Positions 10,144 to 17,628 of a DNA stretch of 64,000 nt are shown here, piece after piece. Each line of letters opens with the position of its first letter. Position 1 is the stretch's first letter. Below the pieces are notes generated by a model that saw only the letters and a list, made by a program, of their open reading frames with translations, made no database searches and was not told where the DNA came from. The translations under genes were made by a program, and so were the position numbers. The stretch comes from Paenibacillus andongensis (GTDB lineage: Bacteria > Bacillota > Bacilli > Paenibacillales > NBRC-103111), in contig NZ_CP104467.1 in the NCBI RefSeq assembly GCF_025369935.1, positions 1,495,001 through 1,559,000 on the forward strand, written 5' to 3'.

Positions 10144-11183
10144 AGCTTCGTATATATTTGCTCATCGCGAGTGGGGTGAGTACGGGTATTATTTTGCTTA
10201 CCTTGTTTATCTGCTATCGATATATGTTATTGAACTGGAAAGACGTCGTCCTGTTGACGTCGGTAACTCTTGGCGCTGCGAGTGTATCGATGCTTATACA
10301 TTACTTCATGACGCGCCCTCTTGAGAAAGCCATTCATGCGATTACGGAGGAAACGACGCATATTTCGGAAGGGCATTTTGAGGGACAAGTGCCTCAGATT
10401 GGACCTGCTGAATTCCAAAGACTTGCAGATCAATTTAATCGAATGACGGGCAAGCTGAATGAAAGCTTTCAGAAATTGCGAACAGCTGAGGCGTCCCGTA
10501 AAGAGCTTGTAGCGAATGTTTCACACGATTTGAGGACCCCAATGGCTTCTATTCAAGCATTCGTTGAAGCTTTGGAGGACGATGTCATTCAAGATAAAGA
10601 AACTTTTGCACGATATCTGCAAACCATACGGCTTGAAACAGGACGATTAGATGGACTGATTCAAGAATTATTTAAGCTGTCACAGTTGGATGCCGGAGGA
10701 ACTGAATTTGCTCCTGAACGGTACCATGTCGATCATTTGCTGCTAGACAGCTTGCAAAGCTTGGCTTTTCAGTTGGAGGAAAAACAGCTGCAGGTCGACG
10801 TCGACTTGCCTGATCGATTGCCCCCGGTGGCCATTATGCCCCAGGAAATGAAGCGGGTCCTTTCTAACATTTTGGATAACGCCATACGACATTCTCCTGT
10901 TGGTGGGACGATTGAAATAAAAGTTGAACAGATCTCAGACGAGTATGTGAAGCTTAATATTCAGGATCATGGTCAAGGGATCGACGAAGAGGATAGAAAT
11001 AAGATCTTCGATCGCTTCTATCGTTCGGATCCGTCAAGAACACGAGCCAGCGGAGGCGCAGGTCTCGGACTTGCGATTGCCAAATCAATTGTTCACCTGC
11101 ATGGAGGAACAATTGGTGTTGATAGCCATACAGGTGCTAAAGGGCACGGCAGCCGTTTCTGGTTTACGATGCCGATTTATTAG
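10140..11183 (+). CDS. membrane histidine kinase with almost no extracellular sensor
   Basis: 347 residues. Two membrane helices (about 5-26 and 36-56) are joined by a loop of roughly ten residues, so there is practically no external sensor domain; the signal must be read in the membrane or from a partner. Then HAMP (58-110), HisKA with phospho-acceptor His129 in NVSHDLRTP, and an ATPase domain with N box (ILDNAIRHS), G1 (DHGQGI) and G2 (GAGLGLAI). Partner of the preceding regulator. A terminator follows about 90 bases after the stop. Confidence 0.93.
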   Translation: MKLRIYLLIASGVSTGIILLTLFICYRYMLLNWKDVVLLTSVTLGAASVSMLIHYFMTRPLEKAIHAITEETTHISEGHFEGQVPQIGPAEFQRLADQFNRMTGKLNESFQKLRTAEASRKELVANVSHDLRTPMASIQAFVEALEDDVIQDKETFARYLQTIRLETGRLDGLIQELFKLSQLDAGGTEFAPERYHVDHLLLDSLQSLAFQLEEKQLQVDVDLPDRLPPVAIMPQEMKRVLSNILDNAIRHSPVGGTIEIKVEQISDEYVKLNIQDHGQGIDEEDRNKIFDRFYRSDPSRTRASGGAGLGLAIAKSIVHLHGGTIGVDSHTGAKGHGSRFWFTMPIY

Positions 11184-11273
11184 TGTGGTAAGAGCTGAAA
11201 GTGGTATCAAGAGGTAGCACTGCAATTGAAACGCGCATGGACCGCATTTAGATTGCTATTGAAACTCCTATGG

Positions 11274-11312
11274 ACCACAAGAAGGATTGCCCCCTTCTTT
11301 GTGGTTTTTTTG
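11274..11312 (+). terminator. terminator after the two-component operon
   Basis: Arms ACCACAAGAAGG and CCTTCTTTGTGGT around ATTGCCC, followed by seven T. It lies inside the frame at 11226-11411, which argues against that ORF being translated from its first ATG. Confidence 0.85.
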
Positions 11313-11397
11313 CGCGGATGGGGAGGGACATCATTAATTCTATTTTCGCTTTCTGGGTTGTTGTGGTTGGGCATTTTATTGCCTCTGCAGAGAAGGA

Positions 11398-11547
11398 ATG
11401 ATCCGCTATAGTGAAGAATCACTGCGATTAGGGGAGCAAACAGCAGCGTATCGGAAGGAATCGAGGAAATGGGATATTTACGGGACAATTGGTACAATAT
11501 TGTCTCTGATTTCGCTAATTTTAATGATTTGGAAGCCAGGCATGTAG
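11398..11547 (+). CDS. possible small membrane protein
   Basis: 49 residues: a charged, amphipathic first half (SEESLRLGEQTAAYRKESRK) and one hydrophobic helix (GTIGTILSLISLILMIW) near the C terminus. AGAAGGA lies very close to the ATG. Directly upstream, a 27-residue frame (11318-11401, with hydrophobic core FAFWVVVVGHFI) ends with its TGA overlapping this ATG, so the two could be coupled. Neither is recognised; both sit between a terminator and the Met-rich gene. Weak support overall. The rest of the 490-base gap holds the terminator before and the regulatory repeats after. Confidence 0.35.
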   Translation: MIRYSEESLRLGEQTAAYRKESRKWDIYGTIGTILSLISLILMIWKPGM

Positions 11548-11576
11548 GGATGCTGGGCTTTTTTTGTTAGTCTCTT

Positions 11577-11613
11577 GTAAGTATTTCGTAATGGATCCGT
11601 TAGTGTTTCTTAA
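11577..11613 (+). promoter_or_regulatory. tandem 11-base repeats before the Met-rich gene
   Basis: GTAA, GTAA, GTTA and TTAA begin at 11577, 11588, 11599 and 11610, exactly 11 bases apart. Repeated half-sites with one-helical-turn spacing are typical of OmpR/PhoB-type activators. The set lies 60-96 bases before the ATG of the gene at 11673. The link to the regulator at 9421 is inferred from similar repeats before that gene. Confidence 0.5.
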
Positions 11614-11672
11614 GCTCGGTACGTTAATTTAAGGAATAGAAAGACGTAACGAAAACTTAGGAGGAATAGACG

Positions 11673-12098
11673 ATGAAAAGATGGAAAAAAGCGATGGTTG
11701 TTTCACTGGTTGCTTGTACTTTAGCACTTCCAGGGTTGGCAAGTGCAGAGGAAATGATGGCAAAGAAGTTTAACTACAGCGGTATTGAAACGATGATGAA
11801 GGATGGGACGGAGCTCGTTCCCCTGCGGGAGATTGCTGAATCATTAGGTTTTAAGGTGACATGGGATGGGGAAACTCGCTCGGTTACTTTAATGAAGAGT
11901 ATGACGGAAGACAAAGGCATGATGGATGATAAGACGATGAAAGATATGGTGACGATGGGGAACACGTTCGTGATTCAAATCGATAGTAAGACAATTAAGG
12001 CAGGCATGATGGATAATGTGCTCATGGTTGCACCGACCATTTTGAATGACAAGACTTATGTACCGAAAGAATTGGTCGATACTTATTTAGTGAAGTAG
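11673..12098 (+). CDS. methionine-rich exported stalk-domain protein
   Basis: 141 residues. A clear signal peptide (MKRWKK, hydrophobic stretch, cleavage near LASA-EE at about 25) is followed by a stalk / copper-amine-oxidase-N-like domain (LVPLREIAESLGFKVTWDGE). The mature part has 14 methionines in about 116 residues, clustered in a segment around residues 74-98 (MTEDKGMMDD, TMKDMVTMG) and at AGMMDNVLM. Such composition is known in periplasmic Met-rich proteins that scavenge hypochlorite or bind copper. AGGAGG precedes the ATG. Flanked by the two-component system and an MsrPQ-like enzyme, which favours an oxidant-scavenging role; copper binding is the alternative. Confidence 0.75.
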   Translation: MKRWKKAMVVSLVACTLALPGLASAEEMMAKKFNYSGIETMMKDGTELVPLREIAESLGFKVTWDGETRSVTLMKSMTEDKGMMDDKTMKDMVTMGNTFVIQIDSKTIKAGMMDNVLMVAPTILNDKTYVPKELVDTYLVK

Positions 12099-12111
12099 TT
12101 TAAATCGTATA

Positions 12112-12158
12112 CCCCCCCCCCCCATCGCCACGATGTTAGTGGAGTTTGGGGGGTTCTT
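12112..12158 (+). terminator. C12 tract and weak G/C hairpin after 12098
   Basis: Twelve consecutive C (12112-12123) can pair with GGGGGG about 30 bases later, enclosing a small GCCAC/GTGG hairpin, with TT after. It may end the Met-rich transcript. The homopolymer is prone to length variation or sequencing error. Confidence 0.4.
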
Positions 12159-12189
12159 AGGTTGAGAGTTACACGAAATATTAGCGGAT

Positions 12190-12206
12190 TTGTAAGCCTT
12201 TTTTAA
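12190..12206 (+). promoter_or_regulatory. GTAA-N7-TTAA repeat before the molybdoenzyme
   Basis: TTGTAA, seven bases, TTAA: the same spacing as the repeats at 9348 and 11577, about 60 bases before the start at 12267. Suggests shared control. Confidence 0.38.
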
Positions 12207-12266
12207 TATTTATACGTTATGATAAGAATAACGAAAAGATTGTAAGTGGATGAAGGTGGTGACGTT

Positions 12267-13625
12267 ATGGATTCAAAAAGAGGATGGCTAAAGCAGTCTT
12301 TTGGGAAGCGATTGAATGCTGTTCATAGCTGGAATGCGTGGATTTTGCTGCTGCTTACTGTGACGGGCATCGTGCTGAGTATCGGTGCGATTAGGGGAGA
12401 TCTGGGGAGCTTCCGTGTGACGATCAAGCAGCTTCACATTTACTTGGGTGTCGCATCAATTCTGCTCATCGCGTTATACGCGCCGATGCTTCGTAAGCAT
12501 TGGCACCAGATTCGCGCGCGCCGCAATCAACGCGCGAATCTGGTGTTCGTCCTTGCGCTCCTGATCGGCTGGGCCGGATCAGGGGGGATTTTGTGGCAGT
12601 TCCGCAATCTGCCACCGGCTTTGAACAATTCGGCACTCTTCGTGCATGACCTGCTCACCTGGGTCGGAGTGCCGTATGCCGTGTACCACGCCATCTCGCG
12701 CAGCAGATGGCTTAAGCGCCAGCAGCGGCTAGATCAAGCCGCTGCCACGGCAAGACCGCCCGCATCCGCGACGGCGGTCCAAACCCCAGCCGCCGCCAGT
12801 GCTATCGCAGCGGCGCCGAACCAGGCCCCCGTGGCGGCAGAGGACGCCACGGCAAGGCGCACAGCAGCGCAGGCGGTCATCGCCGCGCTGAAGGAGTCGC
12901 CGATCACACGCGCATCGTTCCTGCGGATAGCCGCAGGACTGCTGCTCGTGATCGCGATCGGTCCCGCCTTTTATCGCTGGATAAAAGGCGCATTCGACAC
13001 TGGCGGCTCTACGACCGCAGAGTATATCGCAACCGACGGCAACCGGATGCTTCCGCCGCCGGCGCCCCTACCTGACTCCGCCGCTGTTGTGGGCGGAGGA
13101 GCGCAAGGGAATTTCCGGATATACACGGTTACGGAAATTCCGGCTTTTTCCTCGGATACGTGGAAATTCGCCATATCCGGTCTGGTCGATAACCCCAGTG
13201 CATGGAACTGGGAAGAGTTCCTGAAGCTGAAGCGGACTGTGCAGGTTAGTGATTTCCACTGTGTGACCGGCTGGTCTGTATACAAATGCACATGGGAGGG
13301 CATCCCGCTTAAGCAATTATTAGCTGCTGCTGGTGTTCAAGCCAAGGGGAAATATGTGAAGTTTTATTCAGGCGATAAGGTATATACGGATGCGTTGTCC
13401 CTGAGCCAGGCAAATGGGGATGACATTATGGTCGCTGTGCTCATGGATGGTAAGCCCATTCCGCAAAAATTAGGAGGCCCAGTAAGGCTGATCGTTCCGC
13501 AAATGTATGCCTACAAATCCGTTAAATGGCTTCAAGGGATCGAGCTCATCGAGAAGGAGCACATGGGCTACTGGGAAGTAAGAGGCTACGATAACGATGC
13601 ATGGGTAGATAGATCAAAAGCGTAA
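12267..13625 (+). CDS. fused membrane cytochrome b and sulfite-oxidase-fold molybdoenzyme (MsrPQ-like)
   Basis: About 452 residues. The N-terminal third is a membrane cytochrome: four helices carrying His in AVHSWN, QLHIYLG, FVHDLL and VYHAIS, consistent with heme b ligands. An Ala/Pro-rich linker (about 155-205) and a fifth membrane helix (ASFLRIAAGLLLVIAIG) lead to an extracytoplasmic molybdopterin domain with the Mo-ligand Cys in FHCVTGWS, then GGPVRLIVPQMYAYKS and GYWEVRGYDN. In known systems the MsrP catalytic subunit and the MsrQ heme subunit are separate and reduce methionine sulfoxide; here both roles would be on one chain. The ATG after AAGGTGGTG was chosen over a GTG at 12246. The linker is GC-rich. 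Sulfite or nitrate-type substrates cannot be excluded. Confidence 0.85.
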   Translation: MDSKRGWLKQSFGKRLNAVHSWNAWILLLLTVTGIVLSIGAIRGDLGSFRVTIKQLHIYLGVASILLIALYAPMLRKHWHQIRARRNQRANLVFVLALLIGWAGSGGILWQFRNLPPALNNSALFVHDLLTWVGVPYAVYHAISRSRWLKRQQRLDQAAATARPPASATAVQTPAAASAIAAAPNQAPVAAEDATARRTAAQAVIAALKESPITRASFLRIAAGLLLVIAIGPAFYRWIKGAFDTGGSTTAEYIATDGNRMLPPPAPLPDSAAVVGGGAQGNFRIYTVTEIPAFSSDTWKFAISGLVDNPSAWNWEEFLKLKRTVQVSDFHCVTGWSVYKCTWEGIPLKQLLAAAGVQAKGKYVKFYSGDKVYTDALSLSQANGDDIMVAVLMDGKPIPQKLGGPVRLIVPQMYAYKSVKWLQGIELIEKEHMGYWEVRGYDNDAWVDRSKA

Positions 13626-13651
13626 TTTACTTGTACTCAGACAAGCTGGCA

Positions 13652-13680
13652 CTGACTTTCCGGGAGGTTTTTGGTATAGT
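13652..13680 (+). promoter_or_regulatory. sigma-A type promoter of the MOSC-mobA pair
   Basis: CTGACT and TATAGT are separated by 17 bases, ending 38 bases before the MOSC start, so these cofactor genes can be transcribed apart from the molybdoenzyme. Confidence 0.55.
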
Positions 13681-13718
13681 GTATACTAAGAATTTTCTCG
13701 GAAATGAGGGACATTATC

Positions 13719-14363
13719 ATGGAAATCGTATCTGTGAATGTTGGTTTACCACAAACAATAATATATCAAGGGAAGGAGCTGGTTACGGGTATTTATAAAT
13801 ATCCGGTCAGCTCATCTTTGCATGTAACGAAGACACAGTTGGATGGAGACGGGCAAGCAGATTTGACGGTGCATGGCGGAGCCGACAAAGCGCTGTGTGT
13901 ATACCCGGAGGAGCATTACGCACACTGGGAGCAAGTGCTGGGCCAGAAGATGGAAGCAGGCACGTTCGGTGAGAATCTAACAGTACGCGGCCTGCTCGAA
14001 GATCAGGTCTGCATCGGGGACACCTACGCGATTGGTGACGTAATCGTCCAGGTCTCGCAGCCTCGTCAACCTTGTCATAAACTAGCGAAACGTTTGGATT
14101 GGACAGACGCTGTCCTCCAAGTACAGGAAACCGGCTATACTGGCTACTATTTCAGGGTGCTAACAGAAGGTGTAATTTCTAAGAATGCACAAGTGAAGCT
14201 TATCGCCAAAGATGAAGCGGGTGTAACAGTCGCCTATGCCAACCAAATTAAGTATCACGAAAAAATGAATGTAGAAGCTGCTCAGCATATTGCGACCATA
14301 CAAGCATTATCAGCAAGTTGGAAACAATCCTTCCTTAAAAGGTTGGCGGAGCTTGGCGTATGA
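13719..14363 (+). CDS. MOSC domain protein, YiiM-like
   Basis: 214 residues. The MOSC core (about 20-160) includes LTVHGGADKAL, the FGENLTVRG motif and the conserved Cys in VSQPRQPCHKLAKR, which in this superfamily holds sulfur or the molybdenum cofactor. YiiM-type proteins act in N-hydroxylated base analog reduction. The ATG at 13719 follows TGAGGG; the upstream ATG at 13704 overlaps that site. Ends overlapping mobA by four bases (ATGA). Confidence 0.88.
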   Translation: MEIVSVNVGLPQTIIYQGKELVTGIYKYPVSSSLHVTKTQLDGDGQADLTVHGGADKALCVYPEEHYAHWEQVLGQKMEAGTFGENLTVRGLLEDQVCIGDTYAIGDVIVQVSQPRQPCHKLAKRLDWTDAVLQVQETGYTGYYFRVLTEGVISKNAQVKLIAKDEAGVTVAYANQIKYHEKMNVEAAQHIATIQALSASWKQSFLKRLAELGV

Positions 14364-14971
14364 TCACGGGCGTTATTCTTGCCGGAGGGCTTAATCGCCG
14401 TATGAGCGGAAGGATAAAAGCACTTCTCCCCGTACAAGGTCAGCCCTTGTTCCTTAGGCAATTGAAGGAAATGTCGAGCATCTGCAAGCAAGTCATTGTC
14501 GTAACCAATGAACCTGAGGTTTTACGACCTCACCTGTCTACGGTATCGAATATAAACGTGCAATGTATCACTGATCAATATGTACAAAAAGGGCCTTTAA
14601 GCGGTATTCAAGCTGCCTCTCTGATCGCATCAGAGCAGCATATGTGGATTGTGGGCTGTGATATGCCTTTTATTTCTGCCGAAGCGGCAAAGGCAATGGC
14701 CATGTTGTGCCAAGAAGCTAACTTGGATGCCGTTATCCCTGTGCTGGACGGTCGCGTTCATCCACTTCACGGCATATATTCAAGAATAGTAGGTTCCGAA
14801 GCCGAGGTGTTATTGAAACAAAAACAGTTTCGTTTAATGGGACTGCTGGATCATATAGATTGGAAGGCTGTAGAGAATGATTTTTTTGAAAGGAAAAATA
14901 TCCCTATCCATTTCGCAACAAATGTGAATACTCCGGAAGAGTATGAGCAAATGTTAGCTAATCTATCATGA
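14360..14971 (+). CDS. mobA: molybdenum cofactor guanylyltransferase MobA
   Basis: 203 residues. N-terminal nucleotidyltransferase signature GVILAGGLNRRMSGRIKALL (4-23) with the Lys expected for GTP binding, then GPLSGIQAA and the metal-binding Asp in VGCDMPF. The enzyme would attach GMP to Mo-molybdopterin. Sulfite-oxidase-type enzymes normally use Mo-MPT without a nucleotide, so its presence implies other Mo enzymes in the genome or a different cofactor form here. Translationally coupled to the MOSC gene. Confidence 0.9.
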   Translation: MITGVILAGGLNRRMSGRIKALLPVQGQPLFLRQLKEMSSICKQVIVVTNEPEVLRPHLSTVSNINVQCITDQYVQKGPLSGIQAASLIASEQHMWIVGCDMPFISAEAAKAMAMLCQEANLDAVIPVLDGRVHPLHGIYSRIVGSEAEVLLKQKQFRLMGLLDHIDWKAVENDFFERKNIPIHFATNVNTPEEYEQMLANLS

Positions 14972-15060
14972 AAGTTGTTTTTTTAGTTGGTTTTCGCTAT
15001 GAAATCTATGATTTTGTCATGAAATATGCCATAATGTACTTTGAGAGAAGGTGAACTCCT

Positions 15061-16065
15061 ATGTCGAAGCTGCTTATGGATCGATTCGGGCGGATGCACG
15101 ATTACTTGCGAATTTCTGTTACAGATCGTTGTAATCTGCGCTGTGTATACTGCATGCCTGAAGAAGGAATGGAATTTGAAGCGGATGAAAAGTTGTTAAC
15201 TTTCGAGGAAATTACTGAAGTTGTCCGTGTGCTGGCTGGGCTTGGTGTTCGTAAATTGAGATTAACCGGCGGAGAGCCCCTTGTGCGTAAAAACTTGGAG
15301 CAATTGATTGGTATGCTTTCTCAAATTCCCGGAATTGAAGATATTGCTCTGACTACGAACGGGATTTACTTTGCATCGAGGGCTGAGAAGCTACGAGCAG
15401 CAGGGTTAACCCGTGTTAATATTAGCTTGGATTCGTTGAAAGCGGATCGATTCTCTTTGATAACTAGAGGCGGTGATATTCATCGTGTTCTGGCTAGCAT
15501 TGAAGAAGCTTACCGCGTGGGAATTACCCCGATTAAGCTTAATGTGGTCTTGATGAAAGGCATTAACGATGACGAAATTGAAGACTTTTTGCAAATGACG
15601 ATTGACCGACCTATTCAGGTTCGATTTATTGAGTACATGCCTATCGGTCACCAAGATGAGGATTGGAAAAGCCGCTATTTATCGCTGACAACCGTTTTAG
15701 ATCGCTGTAAAGCGAAGGGTTGGCATGCTTCAGCATCGGACGCGGTTTATGGAAATGGGCCTTCTCAGAACTTTCGAATTGACGGAGCGTTAGGCTCATT
15801 CGGCCTCATACATCCGATTAGCGATCACTTCTGTGAGACCTGCAATCGTCTGCGAATAACTGCGGATGGCAATGTGAAGCCATGTCTATACTGGTCGGAT
15901 GAATTTAATGTTCGAACATATATCGGAGATGATTCTGCGATAGAAGATTTATTCTTCCGTGCTTTGGATATCAAACCTCAAAATCATGAGATGGCCCAGG
16001 CACTAATGAATGAAGAGCAGTCTCATACACCAACACTTCGCCGGATGTCGCAAATTGGCGGTTGA
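15061..16065 (+). CDS. moaA: GTP 3',8-cyclase MoaA
   Basis: 334 residues. Radical-SAM motif with Cys24, Cys28 and Cys31 (CNLRCVYC), the RLTGGEPL SAM-binding loop, and the C-terminal second 4Fe-4S site CETCNRLR plus a Cys after GNVKP. The chain ends in Gly-Gly, needed in this family for GTP chemistry. It converts GTP to 3',8-cyclo-7,8-dihydro-GTP, the first step of molybdenum cofactor synthesis. GAGAAGGTGA precedes the ATG. Followed after 21 bases by moeA. Confidence 0.96.
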   Translation: MSKLLMDRFGRMHDYLRISVTDRCNLRCVYCMPEEGMEFEADEKLLTFEEITEVVRVLAGLGVRKLRLTGGEPLVRKNLEQLIGMLSQIPGIEDIALTTNGIYFASRAEKLRAAGLTRVNISLDSLKADRFSLITRGGDIHRVLASIEEAYRVGITPIKLNVVLMKGINDDEIEDFLQMTIDRPIQVRFIEYMPIGHQDEDWKSRYLSLTTVLDRCKAKGWHASASDAVYGNGPSQNFRIDGALGSFGLIHPISDHFCETCNRLRITADGNVKPCLYWSDEFNVRTYIGDDSAIEDLFFRALDIKPQNHEMAQALMNEEQSHTPTLRRMSQIGG

Positions 16066-16086
16066 CCTTAGGAGGAACATACGTTT

Positions 16087-17349
16087 GTGAGCGATACTAA
16101 ACTTAAATTTGGGCGTAAAGTGATTTCGGTTGAGGAAGCCCGAAGCCTACTTTTCGAACACGTTAAACACACACCTATAGAGTCCGTTCCGCTATCTTCC
16201 ACTTTCGGTAGAAGGCTGGCCGTGGACATCTATGCCGATCATCCGGTACCCCATTTTCGCAGATCAGGTGTGGACGGGTATGCCGTATGTTCGAAGGATA
16301 TTGAGCAAGCTACACCAGAAGCTCCTGTTGTATTGCGTGTTATAGAGCGAATTCCTAGCGGAACGGTTCCTGAGCTTACCATCCAATCTGGTATGGCTGC
16401 TCGTATTATGACAGGAGCTCCTGTTCCTGATGGTGCGGATGCTGTCGTTATGCTGGAGATGACGGATTCCCTGCAAGATGCAGGAATGACCTCCTACGAT
16501 GTGAGCATCAAAAAAAACATACCCGCAGCCAGCAATATAACGCCAATAGCCGGTGAAATCGGTTTAGGGGAAATCTTGCTTGAGCGAGGAACACAGATTG
16601 GTCCTGGCGAAGCGGCGATATTAGCCACTTTCGGCTACTCAGAAGTATCTGTTTATCGGCAGCCCAGGGTCGCCATTTTCTCAACTGGTTCTGAATTGTT
16701 GAATGTGGCAGAAGCGCTGAAACCGGGACGAATTCGCAACAGTAACAGCTACATGCTGGCGGCGCAGGTGGAAGCTGCTGGGGGCTCTGCGGTTATCATG
16801 CAGGCGCTATCGGACGATGTAAAAGAGGTCGAGGCGGCGCTGCAGGAAACTTTGCCCCAAGTCGACTTAGTTCTTACATCTGGCGGTGTTTCCGTTGGCG
16901 ATTACGATGTTCTTGTTGATGTCTTTGATCGATTTGAGGGCAAACTGCTGTTCAACAAAGTGGCCATGCGTCCAGGCACTCCGACAAGTGCAGCTCTATG
17001 GAACAATCGGTTATTGTTAGCTTTATCCGGTAATCCGGGTGCCTCATTCGTTGGGTTTGAACTGTTTGCCAAACCGCTGATTCAAGCGATGGCCGGGTGT
17101 CACTTACCTTATCCGGAAGCGATCACCGCTAAGTTGGACGTTGATTATGATAAAGGCTCCGCTTACCCGCGTTATGTCAGAGGAACGACGCAGGTGGACA
17201 ACAACGGGTGTCTGAAGGTTAAGCCATCAGGTATCGATAAGTCCAGTATTATGGTTTCTATTAAAGATGCGGATTGTTTGATTCATTTACCTGCCGGAGG
17301 TAAGGGGTTCGTAAGAGATGAACGCGTGATTATTTATCCTATAAAATAA
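16087..17349 (+). CDS. moeA: molybdopterin molybdenumtransferase MoeA
   Basis: 420 residues. MoeA domain order: RSGVDGYAV near the N terminus (substrate loop), MTGAPVPDGADAVV (about 98-111), then the MogA-like domain with FSTGSELL, RNSNSYML and TSGGVSVGDYD, and a C-terminal beta domain. It inserts molybdate into molybdopterin-AMP. GTG start preceded by AGGAGG. With moaA it forms an operon that ends at a terminator. moaC, moaD, moaE and mogA are not in the window. Confidence 0.95.
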   Translation: MSDTKLKFGRKVISVEEARSLLFEHVKHTPIESVPLSSTFGRRLAVDIYADHPVPHFRRSGVDGYAVCSKDIEQATPEAPVVLRVIERIPSGTVPELTIQSGMAARIMTGAPVPDGADAVVMLEMTDSLQDAGMTSYDVSIKKNIPAASNITPIAGEIGLGEILLERGTQIGPGEAAILATFGYSEVSVYRQPRVAIFSTGSELLNVAEALKPGRIRNSNSYMLAAQVEAAGGSAVIMQALSDDVKEVEAALQETLPQVDLVLTSGGVSVGDYDVLVDVFDRFEGKLLFNKVAMRPGTPTSAALWNNRLLLALSGNPGASFVGFELFAKPLIQAMAGCHLPYPEAITAKLDVDYDKGSAYPRYVRGTTQVDNNGCLKVKPSGIDKSSIMVSIKDADCLIHLPAGGKGFVRDERVIIYPIK

Positions 17350-17351
17350 AG

Positions 17352-17407
17352 ATGGCCTACCTATCGCTGAACTTCCGTTAAGAAGTCTTTGAAGGTAGGC
17401 CATTTTA
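17352..17407 (+). terminator. terminator after moeA
   Basis: Stem ATGGCCTACCT / AGGTAGGCCAT with an inner small hairpin (ACTTC/GAAGT), followed by TTTT. Confidence 0.85.
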
Positions 17408-17477
17408 TACGGGTACAATTAATGCGGACTTCCATAATGTCTTTACCAACCGAGAATGTTCATGTATCCTTACCTCA

Positions 17478-17603
17478 ATGAGGTTATATTACACATTTAA
17501 TCCGAATAATTATGACACGATTGCCATTACACTAGAGCTCGATGCTCATGGTGTCATGCCCAGAGGAAAGTCAGTTCTGGTTGCCGCTTTATTGAAAAGC
17601 TGA
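17478..17603 (+). CDS. possible orphan or remnant ORF
   Basis: A 41-residue frame beginning MRLYYTFNP and ending AALLKS*, with protein-like composition. No ribosome binding site is seen, and the frame stays open upstream of the ATG, which suggests the tail of a decayed gene rather than an intact one. Not recognised. Confidence 0.22.
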   Translation: MRLYYTFNPNNYDTIAITLELDAHGVMPRGKSVLVAALLKS

Positions 17604-17628
17604 TCTATTCGAAATGAGGTGATTTGAG

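Noticed and set aside
11226..11411. 61-codon frame starting MKRAWTAF
   Set aside because: Its first third spans a strong Rho-independent terminator of the upstream operon; the frames at 11318 and 11398 look more protein-like.
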